This document shows positions 48,108 to 57,047 of a DNA stretch of 64,000 nt, piece after piece. The translations under genes were made by a program, and so were the position numbers. The notes beneath the pieces were generated by a model. That model did not search any database and was not told where the DNA came from. It saw only the letters and a list, made by a program, of their open reading frames with translations. Origin of the DNA: Pseudomonas sp. HN11 (GTDB lineage: Bacteria; Pseudomonadota; Gammaproteobacteria; Pseudomonadales; Pseudomonadaceae); NCBI RefSeq assembly GCF_021390155.1, contig NZ_CP089985.1:5845501-5909500 (forward strand). Reading direction: 5' to 3'. The stretch's first letter is position 1. Each line of letters starts with the position of its first letter.

Positions 48108-49949
48108 ATGCCTGATTACCGTTCGAAAACATCCACCCATGGCCGCAACATGGCCGGCGCGCGCGCACTGTGGCGTGCCACGGGGATGAAAGATGACGAC
48201 TTCAAGAAGCCGATCATCGCGATTGCCAACTCATTCACCCAGTTCGTACCCGGCCACGTCCACCTCAAGGACCTGGGCCAACTGGTCGCCCGCGAGATCG
48301 AACGCGCCGGTGGCGTCGCCAAGGAATTCAACACCATCGCCGTGGATGACGGCATCGCCATGGGCCATGACGGCATGCTGTATTCCCTGCCGAGCCGCGA
48401 GATCATCGCCGACTCCGTGGAGTACATGGTCAACGCCCACTGCGCCGACGCCATCGTCTGCATCTCGAACTGCGACAAGATCACCCCCGGCATGCTGATG
48501 GCCGCCCTGCGCCTGAACATCCCGGTGATCTTTGTCTCCGGCGGCCCGATGGAAGCCGGCAAGACCAAGCTCGCCTCCCACGGCCTCGACCTGGTCGACG
48601 CCATGGTCATCGCCGCCGACTCCAGCGCTTCTGACGAGAAGGTCGCGGAATACGAGCGCAGTGCCTGCCCGACCTGCGGTTCGTGCTCCGGCATGTTCAC
48701 CGCCAACTCGATGAACTGCCTGGTGGAAGCCCTGGGCCTGGCTTTGCCGGGCAACGGTTCCACGCTGGCCACCCACAGCGACCGCGAGCAACTGTTTCTG
48801 CAGGCCGGCCGTACCATCGTCGAGCTGTGCAAGCGCTACTACGGCGAGAACGATGAGTCGGTGTTGCCGCGCAACATTGCCAACTTCAAGGCGTTCGAAA
48901 ACGCCATGACCCTGGACATCGCCATGGGCGGTTCCACCAACACCATCCTGCACTTGCTGGCCGCCGCCCAGGAAGCCGAGATCGATTTCGACCTGCGCGA
49001 TATCGACCGCCTGTCCCGCCACGTGCCGCAACTGTGTAAAGTCGCGCCGAACATCCAGAAATACCACATGGAAGACGTGCACCGCGCCGGCGGGATCTTC
49101 TCGATCTTAGGCTCCCTGGCCCGTGGCGGCCTGCTGCACACCGACCTGCCGACCGTGCACAGCAAGTCCATCGCCGAAGGCATCGCCAAGTGGGACATCA
49201 CCCAGACTGACGACGAAGCCGTGCACACCTTCTTCAAGGCAGGCCCGGCCGGTATCCCGACGCAAACCGCGTTCAGCCAGTCGACCCGCTGGGACACCCT
49301 GGACGACGACCGTGAAAACGGCTGCATCCGCAGTGTCGAGCACGCCTATTCCCAAGAAGGCGGCCTGGCCGTGCTGTACGGCAACATCGCCCTCGACGGC
49401 TGCGTGGTGAAAACCGCCGGGGTGGATGAATCCATCCACGTCTTCGAAGGCCGCGCCAAGATCTACGAAAGCCAGGACAGCTCGGTACGTGGCATTCTCG
49501 CCGACGAAGTGAAGGAAGGCGACATCGTGATCATCCGCTACGAAGGCCCGAAAGGCGGCCCGGGTATGCAGGAGATGCTGTACCCGACGTCCTACCTGAA
49601 ATCCAAGGGCCTGGGCAAAGCCTGCGCCCTGCTGACCGACGGCCGTTTCTCCGGCGGCACCTCGGGCCTGTCCATCGGCCACGCTTCGCCGGAAGCCGCC
49701 GCGGGCGGCGCAATTGGCCTGGTGCAGGATGGCGACAAGGTACTGATCGACATTCCGAACCGTTCGATCAACCTGTTGATCAGCGATGAAGAACTGGCCG
49801 CGCGCCGGGTCGAGCAGGACAAGAAAGGCTGGAAGCCGGTGGAGAAGCGTCCGCGCAAAGTGACGACCGCGTTGAAGGCGTATGCCTTGCTGGCCACCAG
49901 TGCCGACAAGGGTGCTGTGCGTAACAAGGCGATGCTCGACGGCCTGTAA
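48108..49949 (+). CDS. ilvD: Dihydroxy-acid dehydratase
   Basis: A 613 aa Fe-S enzyme of branched-chain amino-acid synthesis, dehydrating 2,3-dihydroxy-3-methyl(butanoate/pentanoate). Cluster cysteines are in [17 protein letters not shown] and [20 protein letters not shown]. The C-terminal substrate domain has [19 protein letters not shown]. Full length and monocistronic, with a strong terminator 11 bp after the stop. The long leader may include regulation, but I see no leader peptide with repeated Ile/Leu/Val codons. Confidence 0.97.
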   Translation: MPDYRSKTSTHGRNMAGARALWRATGMKDDDFKKPIIAIANSFTQFVPGHVHLKDLGQLVAREIERAGGVAKEFNTIAVDDGIAMGHDGMLYSLPSREIIADSVEYMVNAHCADAIVCISNCDKITPGMLMAALRLNIPVIFVSGGPMEAGKTKLASHGLDLVDAMVIAADSSASDEKVAEYERSACPTCGSCSGMFTANSMNCLVEALGLALPGNGSTLATHSDREQLFLQAGRTIVELCKRYYGENDESVLPRNIANFKAFENAMTLDIAMGGSTNTILHLLAAAQEAEIDFDLRDIDRLSRHVPQLCKVAPNIQKYHMEDVHRAGGIFSILGSLARGGLLHTDLPTVHSKSIAEGIAKWDITQTDDEAVHTFFKAGPAGIPTQTAFSQSTRWDTLDDDRENGCIRSVEHAYSQEGGLAVLYGNIALDGCVVKTAGVDESIHVFEGRAKIYESQDSSVRGILADEVKEGDIVIIRYEGPKGGPGMQEMLYPTSYLKSKGLGKACALLTDGRFSGGTSGLSIGHASPEAAAGGAIGLVQDGDKVLIDIPNRSINLLISDEELAARRVEQDKKGWKPVEKRPRKVTTALKAYALLATSADKGAVRNKAMLDGL

Positions 49950-49960
49950 GCCTCGCGCAT

Positions 49961-49994
49961 AAAAAATGCCCCGCCACGTGCGGGGCATTTTTTT
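49961..49994 (+). terminator. Rho-independent terminator of ilvD
   Basis: The stem ATGCCCCGC/GCGGGGCAT, flanked by a run of A and followed by seven T residues, has a 5-base loop. It works in the ilvD direction, and the A run opposite would also act on transcripts from the other side. Confidence 0.85.
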
Positions 49995-50030
49995 GCCTGA
50001 TGAAAACCTCCAGGGCACTGAAGATCAAAA

Positions 50031-50120
50031 TGTGGGAGCGGGCTTGCTGGCGAATGCGTGGGATCAGTCACTGAAGTGTCAACTGACACTGCGCATTCGC
50101 GAGCAAGCCGGGCTCCCACA
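50031..50120. repeat. REPIN between ilvD and pchP
   Basis: Arms TGTGGGAGCGGGCTTGCTGG and GCGAGCAAGCCGGGCTCCCA have a few mismatches each; the loop has the TCAGTCA...TGACACT dyad. Same class as the units at 17200 and 28129. Confidence 0.85.
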
Positions 50121-50133
50121 GGATTGCGTCGGG

Positions 50134-51192
50134 CTACTGGATTTCGTCAGGCTTGACGATCACCCAGTTCTTGTCCGCCGTCACCGGCAACCCTTCCTTG
50201 GCTTGCGCCGCCGCGTGCTTGGCGATCATGCCGTTGAGTTGGGTCATGTACTTGTCCTTGCGGTTGATCCACAGGTGGATGCCGCCCTTGGCCACGTCCA
50301 CATCGTGGAACAGCATGTAGCCATCGCTGGTCGGTGTGTCGCCGCCGACGATCACCGGTTTTTTCCATTCGTCGATGTAGGTGAGGATGGCTGCGTGCTT
50401 GCCCGCCATCCAAGTGGCTGGGGTCCACAGGTACGGGGTCAGCTCCAGGCCGAGGTTGGCCTTCTCGTCATATTTGCCGGCGGTGATCTGCTTGCGCGCG
50501 GTGGTCAACTCGCCGGTCTTGCGGTCCTTGAGCAGGGTGGTCACGCCGATGACGTTCTCGGGTTTGACGTTGTAGCCGTACTTCGGATCGGCGGCGATCA
50601 TGCGCACCAGTTCTTCCGAGGCGGCGGTCATCACATACACCTCGATGCCGTTTTCCATCAGCTTGTTGTACAGCTCGGCCTGGCCGGTGAAGACTTTCGG
50701 CGGTTGCACTTCGGACTTCTTCACCACGTCGCCTTCGAAATAGCTGACCGGCACGGGCTTGCCGGAGGCCATCAGCTCATCGACCTGCTCCTTGAGTTCC
50801 TTGAGGGTGAAGCCCGAAAACACCTGGGCGACCCACGGGTAGCAGACCATGTCGTCCACTTCGCACAGGCGATAGTAATAGCTGAACAGACTTTCCTTAT
50901 GGTCGGCGGTGTCTTTGAACGGCATCAGCTTGAGCGACGGATCAAGGCTGTCGCGGGTGATCAGGCCCTTGTTTTCCATGTAGGGCAGCAAGGATTCTTC
51001 GAGGTCGTAGCGGTAGCTGGTGTTGTCCATGTCGAATACCGCGAAATTGCCCTTGTTGGCGTTGGCGGCGATCATTTCGTTCAGTTGCTTGGCGGCCGGG
51101 GCCGGCCAGTGTTTCAACTCGGTGGCGGCCAGGGTTTGTCCGGCAAGGCCCAGACATAGCGCGGCGGCAAACAATCTCGAAGCAAGCTTCAT
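50134..51192 (-). CDS. pchP: Periplasmic phosphorylcholine phosphatase-like HAD enzyme
   Basis: A 352 aa HAD-superfamily phosphatase with a Sec signal (cleavage after about residue 23, LAA|TEL). With mature numbering the nucleophile motif is DMDNT at 31-35, TAA at 166-168, Lys242 is present and GDTPTSD occupies 261-267. These are the positions described for P. aeruginosa PchP, which hydrolyses phosphorylcholine to choline and phosphate. PAO1 has SAA and GDTPDSD there (from memory), so two positions differ. Mature length matches. The gene is alone, with the divergent tcyP upstream. A choline transporter gene is not adjacent. Confidence 0.85.
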   Translation of the reverse strand: MKLASRLFAAALCLGLAGQTLAATELKHWPAPAAKQLNEMIAANANKGNFAVFDMDNTSYRYDLEESLLPYMENKGLITRDSLDPSLKLMPFKDTADHKESLFSYYYRLCEVDDMVCYPWVAQVFSGFTLKELKEQVDELMASGKPVPVSYFEGDVVKKSEVQPPKVFTGQAELYNKLMENGIEVYVMTAASEELVRMIAADPKYGYNVKPENVIGVTTLLKDRKTGELTTARKQITAGKYDEKANLGLELTPYLWTPATWMAGKHAAILTYIDEWKKPVIVGGDTPTSDGYMLFHDVDVAKGGIHLWINRKDKYMTQLNGMIAKHAAAQAKEGLPVTADKNWVIVKPDEIQ

Positions 51193-51432
51193 ATGCGTTT
51201 CTCCCTGAGTGAAAGACACCGACGCTAACAAATCCCTGTGACAGTTATCGCCCGGGCGCGACCGCTTGCGTCGCGATAGCGCCAACAGCGTGTGCCTGAG
51301 CGTCAGGTGCTTATTCCAAAAACGACAGTCACCATTCCATATCGGTATTAAATCAATATATTTCAAGCTGTTAGGCTTTCCGGTTCGCAATCGCAGGCTC
51401 ACGCGATTGGCTGCCTTCTCAACGGAGCTTCA

Positions 51433-52824
51433 ATGAATCTGCCCCTGATTCTCAACTTACTGGTGTTCGTGGCCCTGTTGCTGGGCCTGGCACAAACCCG
51501 TCGTACTAACTGGAGCCTCGCCAAGAAGGTCCTGTTCGCCCTCGTGCTCGGTGTGGTATTCGGCATCGTTCTGCACACGATTTACGGCGATGGCAATCCG
51601 GTGCTCAAGGCCTCCATCGGCTGGTTCGATCTGGTCGGCAACGGCTACGTACAACTGCTGCAAATGATCGTGATCCCGCTGGTATTTGCCTCGATCCTTA
51701 GCGCTGTGGCCCGTCTGCACAACGCCTCGTCGTTGGGCAAGATCAGCTTCTTGACCATCGGCACGCTGCTGTTCACCACCGCAATTGCGGCGCTGATCGG
51801 TATCGGCCTGACCAACCTGTTCGGCCTCACCGCCGAGGGCCTGGTGGCCGGCACCCAGGAAATGGCGCGTCTGCAAGTGATCCAGAGTGATTACGCCGGC
51901 AAGGTCGCCGACCTGAATATCCCGCAACTGCTGCTGTCGTTCGTGCCAGCCAACCCGTTTGCCGACCTGGCCCGGGCCAAGCCGACGTCGATCATCAGCG
52001 TGGTGATTTTCGCCGCATTCCTGGGGGTTGCCGCGTTGCAACTGCTCAAGGACGACGTGGAAAAAGGCCAGAAAATCCTCAACGCCATCGACACCCTGCA
52101 AGCCTGGGTGATGCGCCTGGTGCGCCTGGTGATGAAGCTGACCCCGTACGGCGTATTGGCGCTGATGACCAAAGTGGTCGCCGGTTCCAACCTGCAAGAC
52201 ATCATCAAGCTCGGCAGTTTTGTCGTGGTCTCGTACCTGGCCCTGGGCCTGATGTTCGTGGTGCACGGCCTGCTGCTGTCCCTGGCCGGGATCAACCCGC
52301 TGCGTTTCTTCCGCAAGGTGTGGCCGGTGCTGACCTTTGCCTTCACCAGCCGCTCCAGCGCAGCGGCGATCCCGCTGAGCATTGAAGCGCAGACCCGTCG
52401 CCTGGGCATCCCGCAGTCCATCTCCGGTTTCGCCGCTTCGTTTGGCGCGACCATCGGCCAGAACGGTTGCGCCGGTCTATACCCTGCGATGTTGGCGGTG
52501 ATGGTCGCGCCGACCGTAGGCATCAACCCGCTGGACCCACTGTGGATCGCGACGTTGGTAGCAATTGTAACCCTGAGTTCGGCAGGCGTTGCCGGCGTGG
52601 GTGGCGGTGCAACCTTCGCCGCGCTGATCGTACTGCCGGCCATGGGCTTGCCGGTGTCACTGGTGGCGCTGCTGATTTCCGTGGAGCCGCTGATCGACAT
52701 GGGCCGCACGGCGCTGAACGTAAATGGATCGATGACGGCCGGCGCGATCACCAGCCAGGTCATGGGGCAGACGGATAAAGCGTTGTTGAATGCGGATGAG
52801 CATGCGGAGTTAGCGCAAGCATAA
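51433..52824 (+). CDS. tcyP: L-cystine:cation symporter (TcyP/YdjN type)
   Basis: A 463 aa dicarboxylate/amino acid:cation symporter family protein, of YdjN length. About eight hydrophobic helices plus the two re-entrant hairpins are visible. The Ser-rich HP1 is [18 protein letters not shown] and the HP2/TM8 region holds [20 protein letters not shown]. It fits the E. coli YdjN/B. subtilis TcyP cystine branch better than the C4-dicarboxylate DctA branch, but I cannot prove the substrate. Promoter region is AT-rich and may bind CysB, not shown. Confidence 0.8.
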   Translation: MNLPLILNLLVFVALLLGLAQTRRTNWSLAKKVLFALVLGVVFGIVLHTIYGDGNPVLKASIGWFDLVGNGYVQLLQMIVIPLVFASILSAVARLHNASSLGKISFLTIGTLLFTTAIAALIGIGLTNLFGLTAEGLVAGTQEMARLQVIQSDYAGKVADLNIPQLLLSFVPANPFADLARAKPTSIISVVIFAAFLGVAALQLLKDDVEKGQKILNAIDTLQAWVMRLVRLVMKLTPYGVLALMTKVVAGSNLQDIIKLGSFVVVSYLALGLMFVVHGLLLSLAGINPLRFFRKVWPVLTFAFTSRSSAAAIPLSIEAQTRRLGIPQSISGFAASFGATIGQNGCAGLYPAMLAVMVAPTVGINPLDPLWIATLVAIVTLSSAGVAGVGGGATFAALIVLPAMGLPVSLVALLISVEPLIDMGRTALNVNGSMTAGAITSQVMGQTDKALLNADEHAELAQA

Positions 52825-52830
52825 CGAAAT

Positions 52831-52862
52831 GAGCTAGCAGGGATCTAGCTCCCTGCTAGCTC
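52831..52862. terminator. Perfect 13 bp hairpin between tcyP and the antitoxin gene
   Basis: GAGCTAGCAGGGA and TCCCTGCTAGCTC form a perfect stem with a 6-base loop (TCTAGC). It spans the 36 bp between convergent tcyP and the antitoxin and overlaps two bases of the antitoxin stop codon. No T tract follows on either side. Confidence 0.6.
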
Positions 52863-53100
52863 ATAGGTCATCCAGTGAGACCTTCACTCGCTGAGGCGCA
52901 GCCAACCGCTCCCGGACGGTTACAAACAAGGCCTCATCATCTTCAGTCATGAGGACAGGTTTGAAGGGCAACTGGCCGCGCTCTGCCACATACTGCAATG
53001 CTTGGCGCATCAATTCCGATGGGGTGACGCCGAGCTTTTCCAGCTCGTAATAAGCACGAGCCTTAAGGTCGTCGTCGATACGTACGTTAATAGAAGCCAT
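52861..53100 (-). CDS. Orphan RelB/DinJ-family antitoxin
   Basis: A 79 aa protein with an N-terminal ribbon-helix-helix: MASINVRIDDDLKARAYYEL, then LGVTPSELMRQALQYVAER. This is the RelB/DinJ signature for DNA binding and dimerisation. The C-terminal half, LPFKPVLMTEDDEALFV, resembles the toxin-wrapping tail. No RelE/YafQ-type toxin ORF is present on either side: convergent tcyP lies 36 bp away and folA upstream encodes dihydrofolate reductase. A GAGGG site precedes the ATG, and a 28 bp dyad lies just upstream, a likely autoregulatory operator. Confidence 0.85.
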   Translation of the reverse strand: MASINVRIDDDLKARAYYELEKLGVTPSELMRQALQYVAERGQLPFKPVLMTEDDEALFVTVRERLAAPQRVKVSLDDL

Positions 53101-53111
53101 GGGATAGCCCT

Positions 53112-53139
53112 CACTGTAAAGACATTAGTCATTACAGTG
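53112..53139. promoter_or_regulatory. Dyad operator upstream of the antitoxin gene
   Basis: CACTGTAA and TTACAGTG form perfect outer arms, with inner GAC/GTC arms inside, 11 of 14 positions symmetric. It ends 12 bp upstream of the antitoxin ATG. RelB/DinJ antitoxins autoregulate through such half-site pairs, so this is its likely target. Confidence 0.6.
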
Positions 53140-53183
53140 GCGCATAAAGGCTTCTTCTGCAAGTACGCCTTGTCCGGTTCCGA

Positions 53184-53696
53184 CTAGGCCTTTTCCCAAA
53201 CCTCGAAGTTATACGCCGGCTTATCTCCCTCAGCCGCATTCTCGACATTCGACACCAGCTTCCACTGCTTCGTATCAAACTGCGGAAACCAAGCATCCCC
53301 TTCCGGACTCAACGCCACCCGCGTCAAATACAGGCGATCCGCCTGCTCCAGCCCCTGCGCATACAGTTGCGCACCGCCGATCAGCATCAGTTCGTCCACG
53401 CCTTGCGCCTTGGCCCATTCCTCAGCGCGCTCTACCGCCGCGTCCAGCGACGGAAAAACTTCCGCACCTTCCAGCGCCAGGCCGGTCTGACGGCTAACCA
53501 CCAGGTTCAAGCGCCCCGGCAACGGTCGGCCCAGGGAATCCCAGGTCTTGCGCCCCATGATGATCGGCTTGCCAAGCGTGGTGGCCTTGAAATATTTGAA
53601 ATCCCCCGGCAAATGCCAGGGCATGCTGTTGTCGACGCCGATCACACGGTTTTCACCGAGGGCTGCAATCAGGCTTAAAGGGAGAGTTTTTTTCAT
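53184..53696 (-). CDS. folA: Dihydrofolate reductase
   Basis: A 170 aa chromosomal type I enzyme reducing dihydrofolate with NADPH. The N-terminal LIAALGENRVIGVDNSMPWH, the active-site aspartate in LPGDFKYFK, and GRKTWDSLGRPLPGR plus LMLIGGAQLYAQGL are present. It is divergent from the DUF2868/DUF3482 pair with 69 bp between. No resistance-type variation can be judged from the sequence. Confidence 0.97.
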   Translation of the reverse strand: MKKTLPLSLIAALGENRVIGVDNSMPWHLPGDFKYFKATTLGKPIIMGRKTWDSLGRPLPGRLNLVVSRQTGLALEGAEVFPSLDAAVERAEEWAKAQGVDELMLIGGAQLYAQGLEQADRLYLTRVALSPEGDAWFPQFDTKQWKLVSNVENAAEGDKPAYNFEVWEKA

Positions 53697-53765
53697 GGCG
53701 ACGAGAATACCAGAGCCCCGAGCCAGGGGTTATGCTCCAGGCTCACAAACACAACAGGACTACGC

Positions 53766-55136
53766 GTGACTCCACTGCACACACTTTGGCTGACAGAAAC
53801 CGTGCGCCTGCGCGAAGAACACGCCGGCCCCTTGGAAGACCAGGAAGCCAACCGCCTGGCCCGCACGGCCGGGGGCGACCTGCCGACACGTATCCAGCAG
53901 CGCGCCTTGCACCTGGCCGAACGCGATGGGCTAGCGGTGGCCCTCACCCGCTGGCTGCAAGGTGCGCGTCTGGCGTTGGTGCTGCTGGCAATCGTCGCGG
54001 TGATCAGCGGGGCCGGGCTGGCCTTCGCGGCGCTGGGGAATGGTCTGACGCCGGTGAATGTGTTCTGGGCCTTGGGCAGCCTGCTTGGCTTGAACCTGAT
54101 CCTGCTGATCAGTTGGGCGCTGGGCCTGCTGTTTGCCGGCGAACACAGTGCCAGCCTCGGGCGACTATGGTTGTGGCTCAGCGAAAAATTCGCCCGTGAT
54201 GCCAAAGCCGCCCAACTGGCCCCCGCACTGTTACTGCTGCTGCAACGGCAAAAACTCAATCGCTGGGCCGTGGGTGTGCTGGTCAACAGCCTGTGGCTGC
54301 TGGCGTTGCTCAGTGCCCTGGTGATTCTGCTTACACTGCTCGCCACCCACCGCTACGGCTTCGTGTGGGAAACCACCATTCTCGGTGCCGACACCTTCGT
54401 CGCCGTCACCCAGGCCCTTGGCACCCTGCCTGCTTTGCTGGGCTTCAACGTGCCAACCGTCGAGATGATCCGCGCCAGCGGCGATTCTGCCCTGAATATC
54501 GAAAGCGCCCGCCAAGCCTGGGCCGCCTGGCTGGTCGGCGTGCTGCTGGTCTATGGTCTGCTGCCACGCCTGATCCTCGCGCTGTTGTGCCTGTGGCGCT
54601 GGAAGCGCGGGCGCGCCGCCCTGCGCCTGGACCTCAACCTGCCCGGCTACAGTCAATTGCGCGATCGCCTGATGCCGAGCAGCGAACGCCTCGGCGTCAA
54701 CGATGCCGCGCCCGAACAACTGCACCCCATCAGCGGCGGCGTCAGTGAACTGGAAAGCGACGGCGCTCTTCTGGTCGCCATCGAACTGGACGACCACCAC
54801 CCCTGGCCGCCCAAACTGCCCGCCAGCGTGAAAAGCGCCGGCATCCTCGACAGCCGCGAATCACGCAACAAACTATTGGAACAACTCACGCGCTTCCCGC
54901 CCGCACGCCTGGCCATCGCTTGCGACCCACGCCGCTCGCCGGATCGCGGCAGCCTGGCGCTGATCGCTGAACTGGCGCGCAGCGCCACTGCCACCCGCGT
55001 GTGGCTGCTGCAAGCGCCACCCGGTCAGGCCCTGGACGCCGAGCGCCTGGGCGACTGGCACACTGCGTTGCAACAGCTTGAGCTGCCGTTCGCCGACTGC
55101 GCGCCGTTGAACTGGCTGGAGACCGGTCATGACTAA
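53766..55136 (+). CDS. DUF2868 membrane protein
   Basis: A 456 aa membrane protein. A short cytoplasmic N-terminus (TPLHTLWLTETVRLREEHAG) precedes two hydrophobic segments (about 65-90 and 95-125), then a second pair (about 175-200 and 255-280) and a soluble C-terminal half ending in VWLLQAPPGQALDAERLGDW. No enzyme motif is obvious. DUF2868 is almost always followed by a DUF3482 GTPase, here with an 8 bp overlap. The two likely form one membrane complex. Function unknown. Confidence 0.85.
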   Translation: MTPLHTLWLTETVRLREEHAGPLEDQEANRLARTAGGDLPTRIQQRALHLAERDGLAVALTRWLQGARLALVLLAIVAVISGAGLAFAALGNGLTPVNVFWALGSLLGLNLILLISWALGLLFAGEHSASLGRLWLWLSEKFARDAKAAQLAPALLLLLQRQKLNRWAVGVLVNSLWLLALLSALVILLTLLATHRYGFVWETTILGADTFVAVTQALGTLPALLGFNVPTVEMIRASGDSALNIESARQAWAAWLVGVLLVYGLLPRLILALLCLWRWKRGRAALRLDLNLPGYSQLRDRLMPSSERLGVNDAAPEQLHPISGGVSELESDGALLVAIELDDHHPWPPKLPASVKSAGILDSRESRNKLLEQLTRFPPARLAIACDPRRSPDRGSLALIAELARSATATRVWLLQAPPGQALDAERLGDWHTALQQLELPFADCAPLNWLETGHD

Positions 55137-56496
55137 GCCCCTGAAACTCGCCGTGGTCGGCCACACCAATGTCGGCAAGACCTCATTGCTGCGCACGCTG
55201 ACCCGAGACGTGGGCTTCGGCGAGGTCTCCCATCGCCCCAGCACCACAAGGCATGTGGAAGGCGCACGCTTGTCGGTGGATGGCGAAGCCTTGCTGGAGC
55301 TGTATGACACGCCCGGCCTGGAAGACGCCATCGCCTTGCTCGACTACCTGGAACGCCTGGACCGCCCCGGCGAACGCCTCGACGGCCCGGCCCGCCTGAC
55401 GCGCTTTCTGGAAGGCAGCGAAGCGCGCCAGCGTTTCGAACAGGAAGCCAAGGTGCTGCGCCAACTGCTGGCCTCGGACGCCGGCCTGTATGTGATCGAC
55501 GCCCGCGAACCGGTGCTGGCCAAATACCGCGACGAGCTGCAGGTGCTGGCCAGTTGCGGAAAGCCGATGCTGCCGGTGCTTAATTTCGTCAGCAGCAGCG
55601 GCCACCGCGAGCCGGACTGGCGCGAAGCCCTGGCCCGCCTTGGCCTGCATGCGCTGGTGCGATTCGACAGCGTGGCGCCGCCGGAAGATGGCGAACGGCG
55701 CTTGTATGAAAGCCTCGCCCTGCTGCTGGAAAACGCACGGCCACAGCTGGAACGGTTGATTCTTGACCAGGAGGCCCAGCGCCTGGCTCGCCAGCAAAGT
55801 GCGGCACGCTTGATCGCCGAATTACTGATCGACTGCGCCGCCTGTCGCCGCAGTGTGGTCACTGAAGAGGAGCAACAAGCCATCGGCGACCTGCGCAAAG
55901 CTGTGCGCCAACGTGAACAAAAATGTGTGGAAGCGCTGCTCAAACTGTTCGGCTTTCGCCCGCAGGACGCCGCCGCCAGCGATTTGCCGCTGCTGGACGG
56001 GCGCTGGGGCGATGACCTGTTCAACCCCGAAACCCTCAAGCAACTGGGTGTGCGCGTCGGTGGCGGAATCGCCGCAGGCGCGGCGGCCGGTGCGGGGGTG
56101 GATTTGTTGGTCGGTGGATTAACGCTGGGCGCCGCCGCCATCGCGGGTGCGATTGCCGGTGGTGCCTTGCAAACCGCGCGCAGCTACGGCAACCGATTGC
56201 TCGGCAAAATCAAAGGCCAACGTGAATTGACTGTCGACGACAGCGTGTTGCGCCTGCTCGCCCTGCGTCAGCGCCAGTTGCTCAAAGCCCTGAACCTGCG
56301 CGGCCATGCGGCGATGCACAGCATCAAGGTCGACACGCCCCAGGACAAGACCTGGCGCGAAGGTAAATTGCCGGACGCACTGCACAAGGCTCGCGCCCAC
56401 CCGCAATGGTCGTCCCTCAATCCTCACGCCAAGTTGAGCCAGGCCGAGCGCCAGGAGCAGGTCGAAGCCTTGGCCCTGCGCCTCGACGAAACCTAA
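55129..56496 (+). CDS. DUF3482 membrane-associated GTPase
   Basis: A 455 aa protein. The N-terminal GTPase domain carries the P loop GHTNVGKTSLLR (Lys17, Thr18) and the G3 motif ELYDTPGLEDA. The usual G4 NKxD is not seen; the strand where it belongs reads LPVLNFVSSSG. The middle (about 200-300) is helical, and residues ~310-350 form a Gly/Ala-rich hydrophobic stretch (GGGIAAGAAAGAGVDLL, GAAAIAGAIAGGAL), like a glycine-zipper membrane segment. It is coupled to the DUF2868 gene by overlap. Its end overlaps the convergent HD gene by 4 bp. Confidence 0.88.
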   Translation: MTKPLKLAVVGHTNVGKTSLLRTLTRDVGFGEVSHRPSTTRHVEGARLSVDGEALLELYDTPGLEDAIALLDYLERLDRPGERLDGPARLTRFLEGSEARQRFEQEAKVLRQLLASDAGLYVIDAREPVLAKYRDELQVLASCGKPMLPVLNFVSSSGHREPDWREALARLGLHALVRFDSVAPPEDGERRLYESLALLLENARPQLERLILDQEAQRLARQQSAARLIAELLIDCAACRRSVVTEEEQQAIGDLRKAVRQREQKCVEALLKLFGFRPQDAAASDLPLLDGRWGDDLFNPETLKQLGVRVGGGIAAGAAAGAGVDLLVGGLTLGAAAIAGAIAGGALQTARSYGNRLLGKIKGQRELTVDDSVLRLLALRQRQLLKALNLRGHAAMHSIKVDTPQDKTWREGKLPDALHKARAHPQWSSLNPHAKLSQAERQEQVEALALRLDET

Positions 56497-57047
56497 GCCG
56501 CCAGCACCTGCCGGGCTTTGGCCTTGAGTACTTCAAGGTCGAGCACCGGCACGTGCATTTGCTTGGCCTGTTCGTCCCAATAGCGCATGCGCAAACTCAC
56601 AGCGCATAGCGGGTCCTGTGCAAACGCCTGAGCTTCTTCGGCACTCATCACCCCACCCTGATAAGCCAGTGTGCGACGACTGGCTTCGCTCAGACGCGCG
56701 TAGTAGTCCGGCTGGCTGAAGGTCAGGTAACGCTTGGCCTGCACGTGATACTCCACCAACGTGGCCATGCGCTCGCTGAACCCTGCGCGACGCAGATAAT
56801 CGGCGCCTAGCCGCTCATGACTGACCACGCCATAACCGCCCATGTTTTCCCCACCCTGGCCGCAGAGATGCCCGATGTCGTGGAAAAACGCCGCCAGCAC
56901 CACTTCATCATCAAAGCCTTCGGCCATGGCCAATTGCGCAGCCTGGGACATGTGCTCGATCTGCGACACCGGCTCGCCGATGTAATCCGCCGTGCCATGT
57001 TTTTCGTACAAGCCGAAGACCTCGACAATCGCCTGTTCCGGGTTCAT
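56493..57047 (-). CDS. PhnZ-like HD-domain phosphonate oxygenase
   Basis: A 184 aa HD-domain protein of the phosphonate-linked oxygenase family. Tyr22, Glu25 and His32 (YIGEPVSQIEH), His56-Asp57 (FFHDIGH), His77, His101 and Asp158 stand where PhnZ has Tyr24, Glu27, His34, His58-Asp59, His80, His104 and Asp161, the mixed-valent di-iron site and substrate-binding residues. PhnZ cleaves (R)-1-hydroxy-2-aminoethylphosphonate to glycine and phosphate; this enzyme should act on that or an N-substituted analogue. A PhnY hydroxylase gene is absent. The start overlaps the FAD oxidoreductase stop by one base. Confidence 0.88.
   Translation of the reverse strand: MNPEQAIVEVFGLYEKHGTADYIGEPVSQIEHMSQAAQLAMAEGFDDEVVLAAFFHDIGHLCGQGGENMGGYGVVSHERLGADYLRRAGFSERMATLVEYHVQAKRYLTFSQPDYYARLSEASRRTLAYQGGVMSAEEAQAFAQDPLCAVSLRMRYWDEQAKQMHVPVLDLEVLKAKARQVLAA

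Noticed and set aside
56493..57047. Calling the HD protein a generic phosphohydrolase
   Set aside because: The Tyr-Glu-His set and spacing match PhnZ and the gene sits in an AEP transport cluster.
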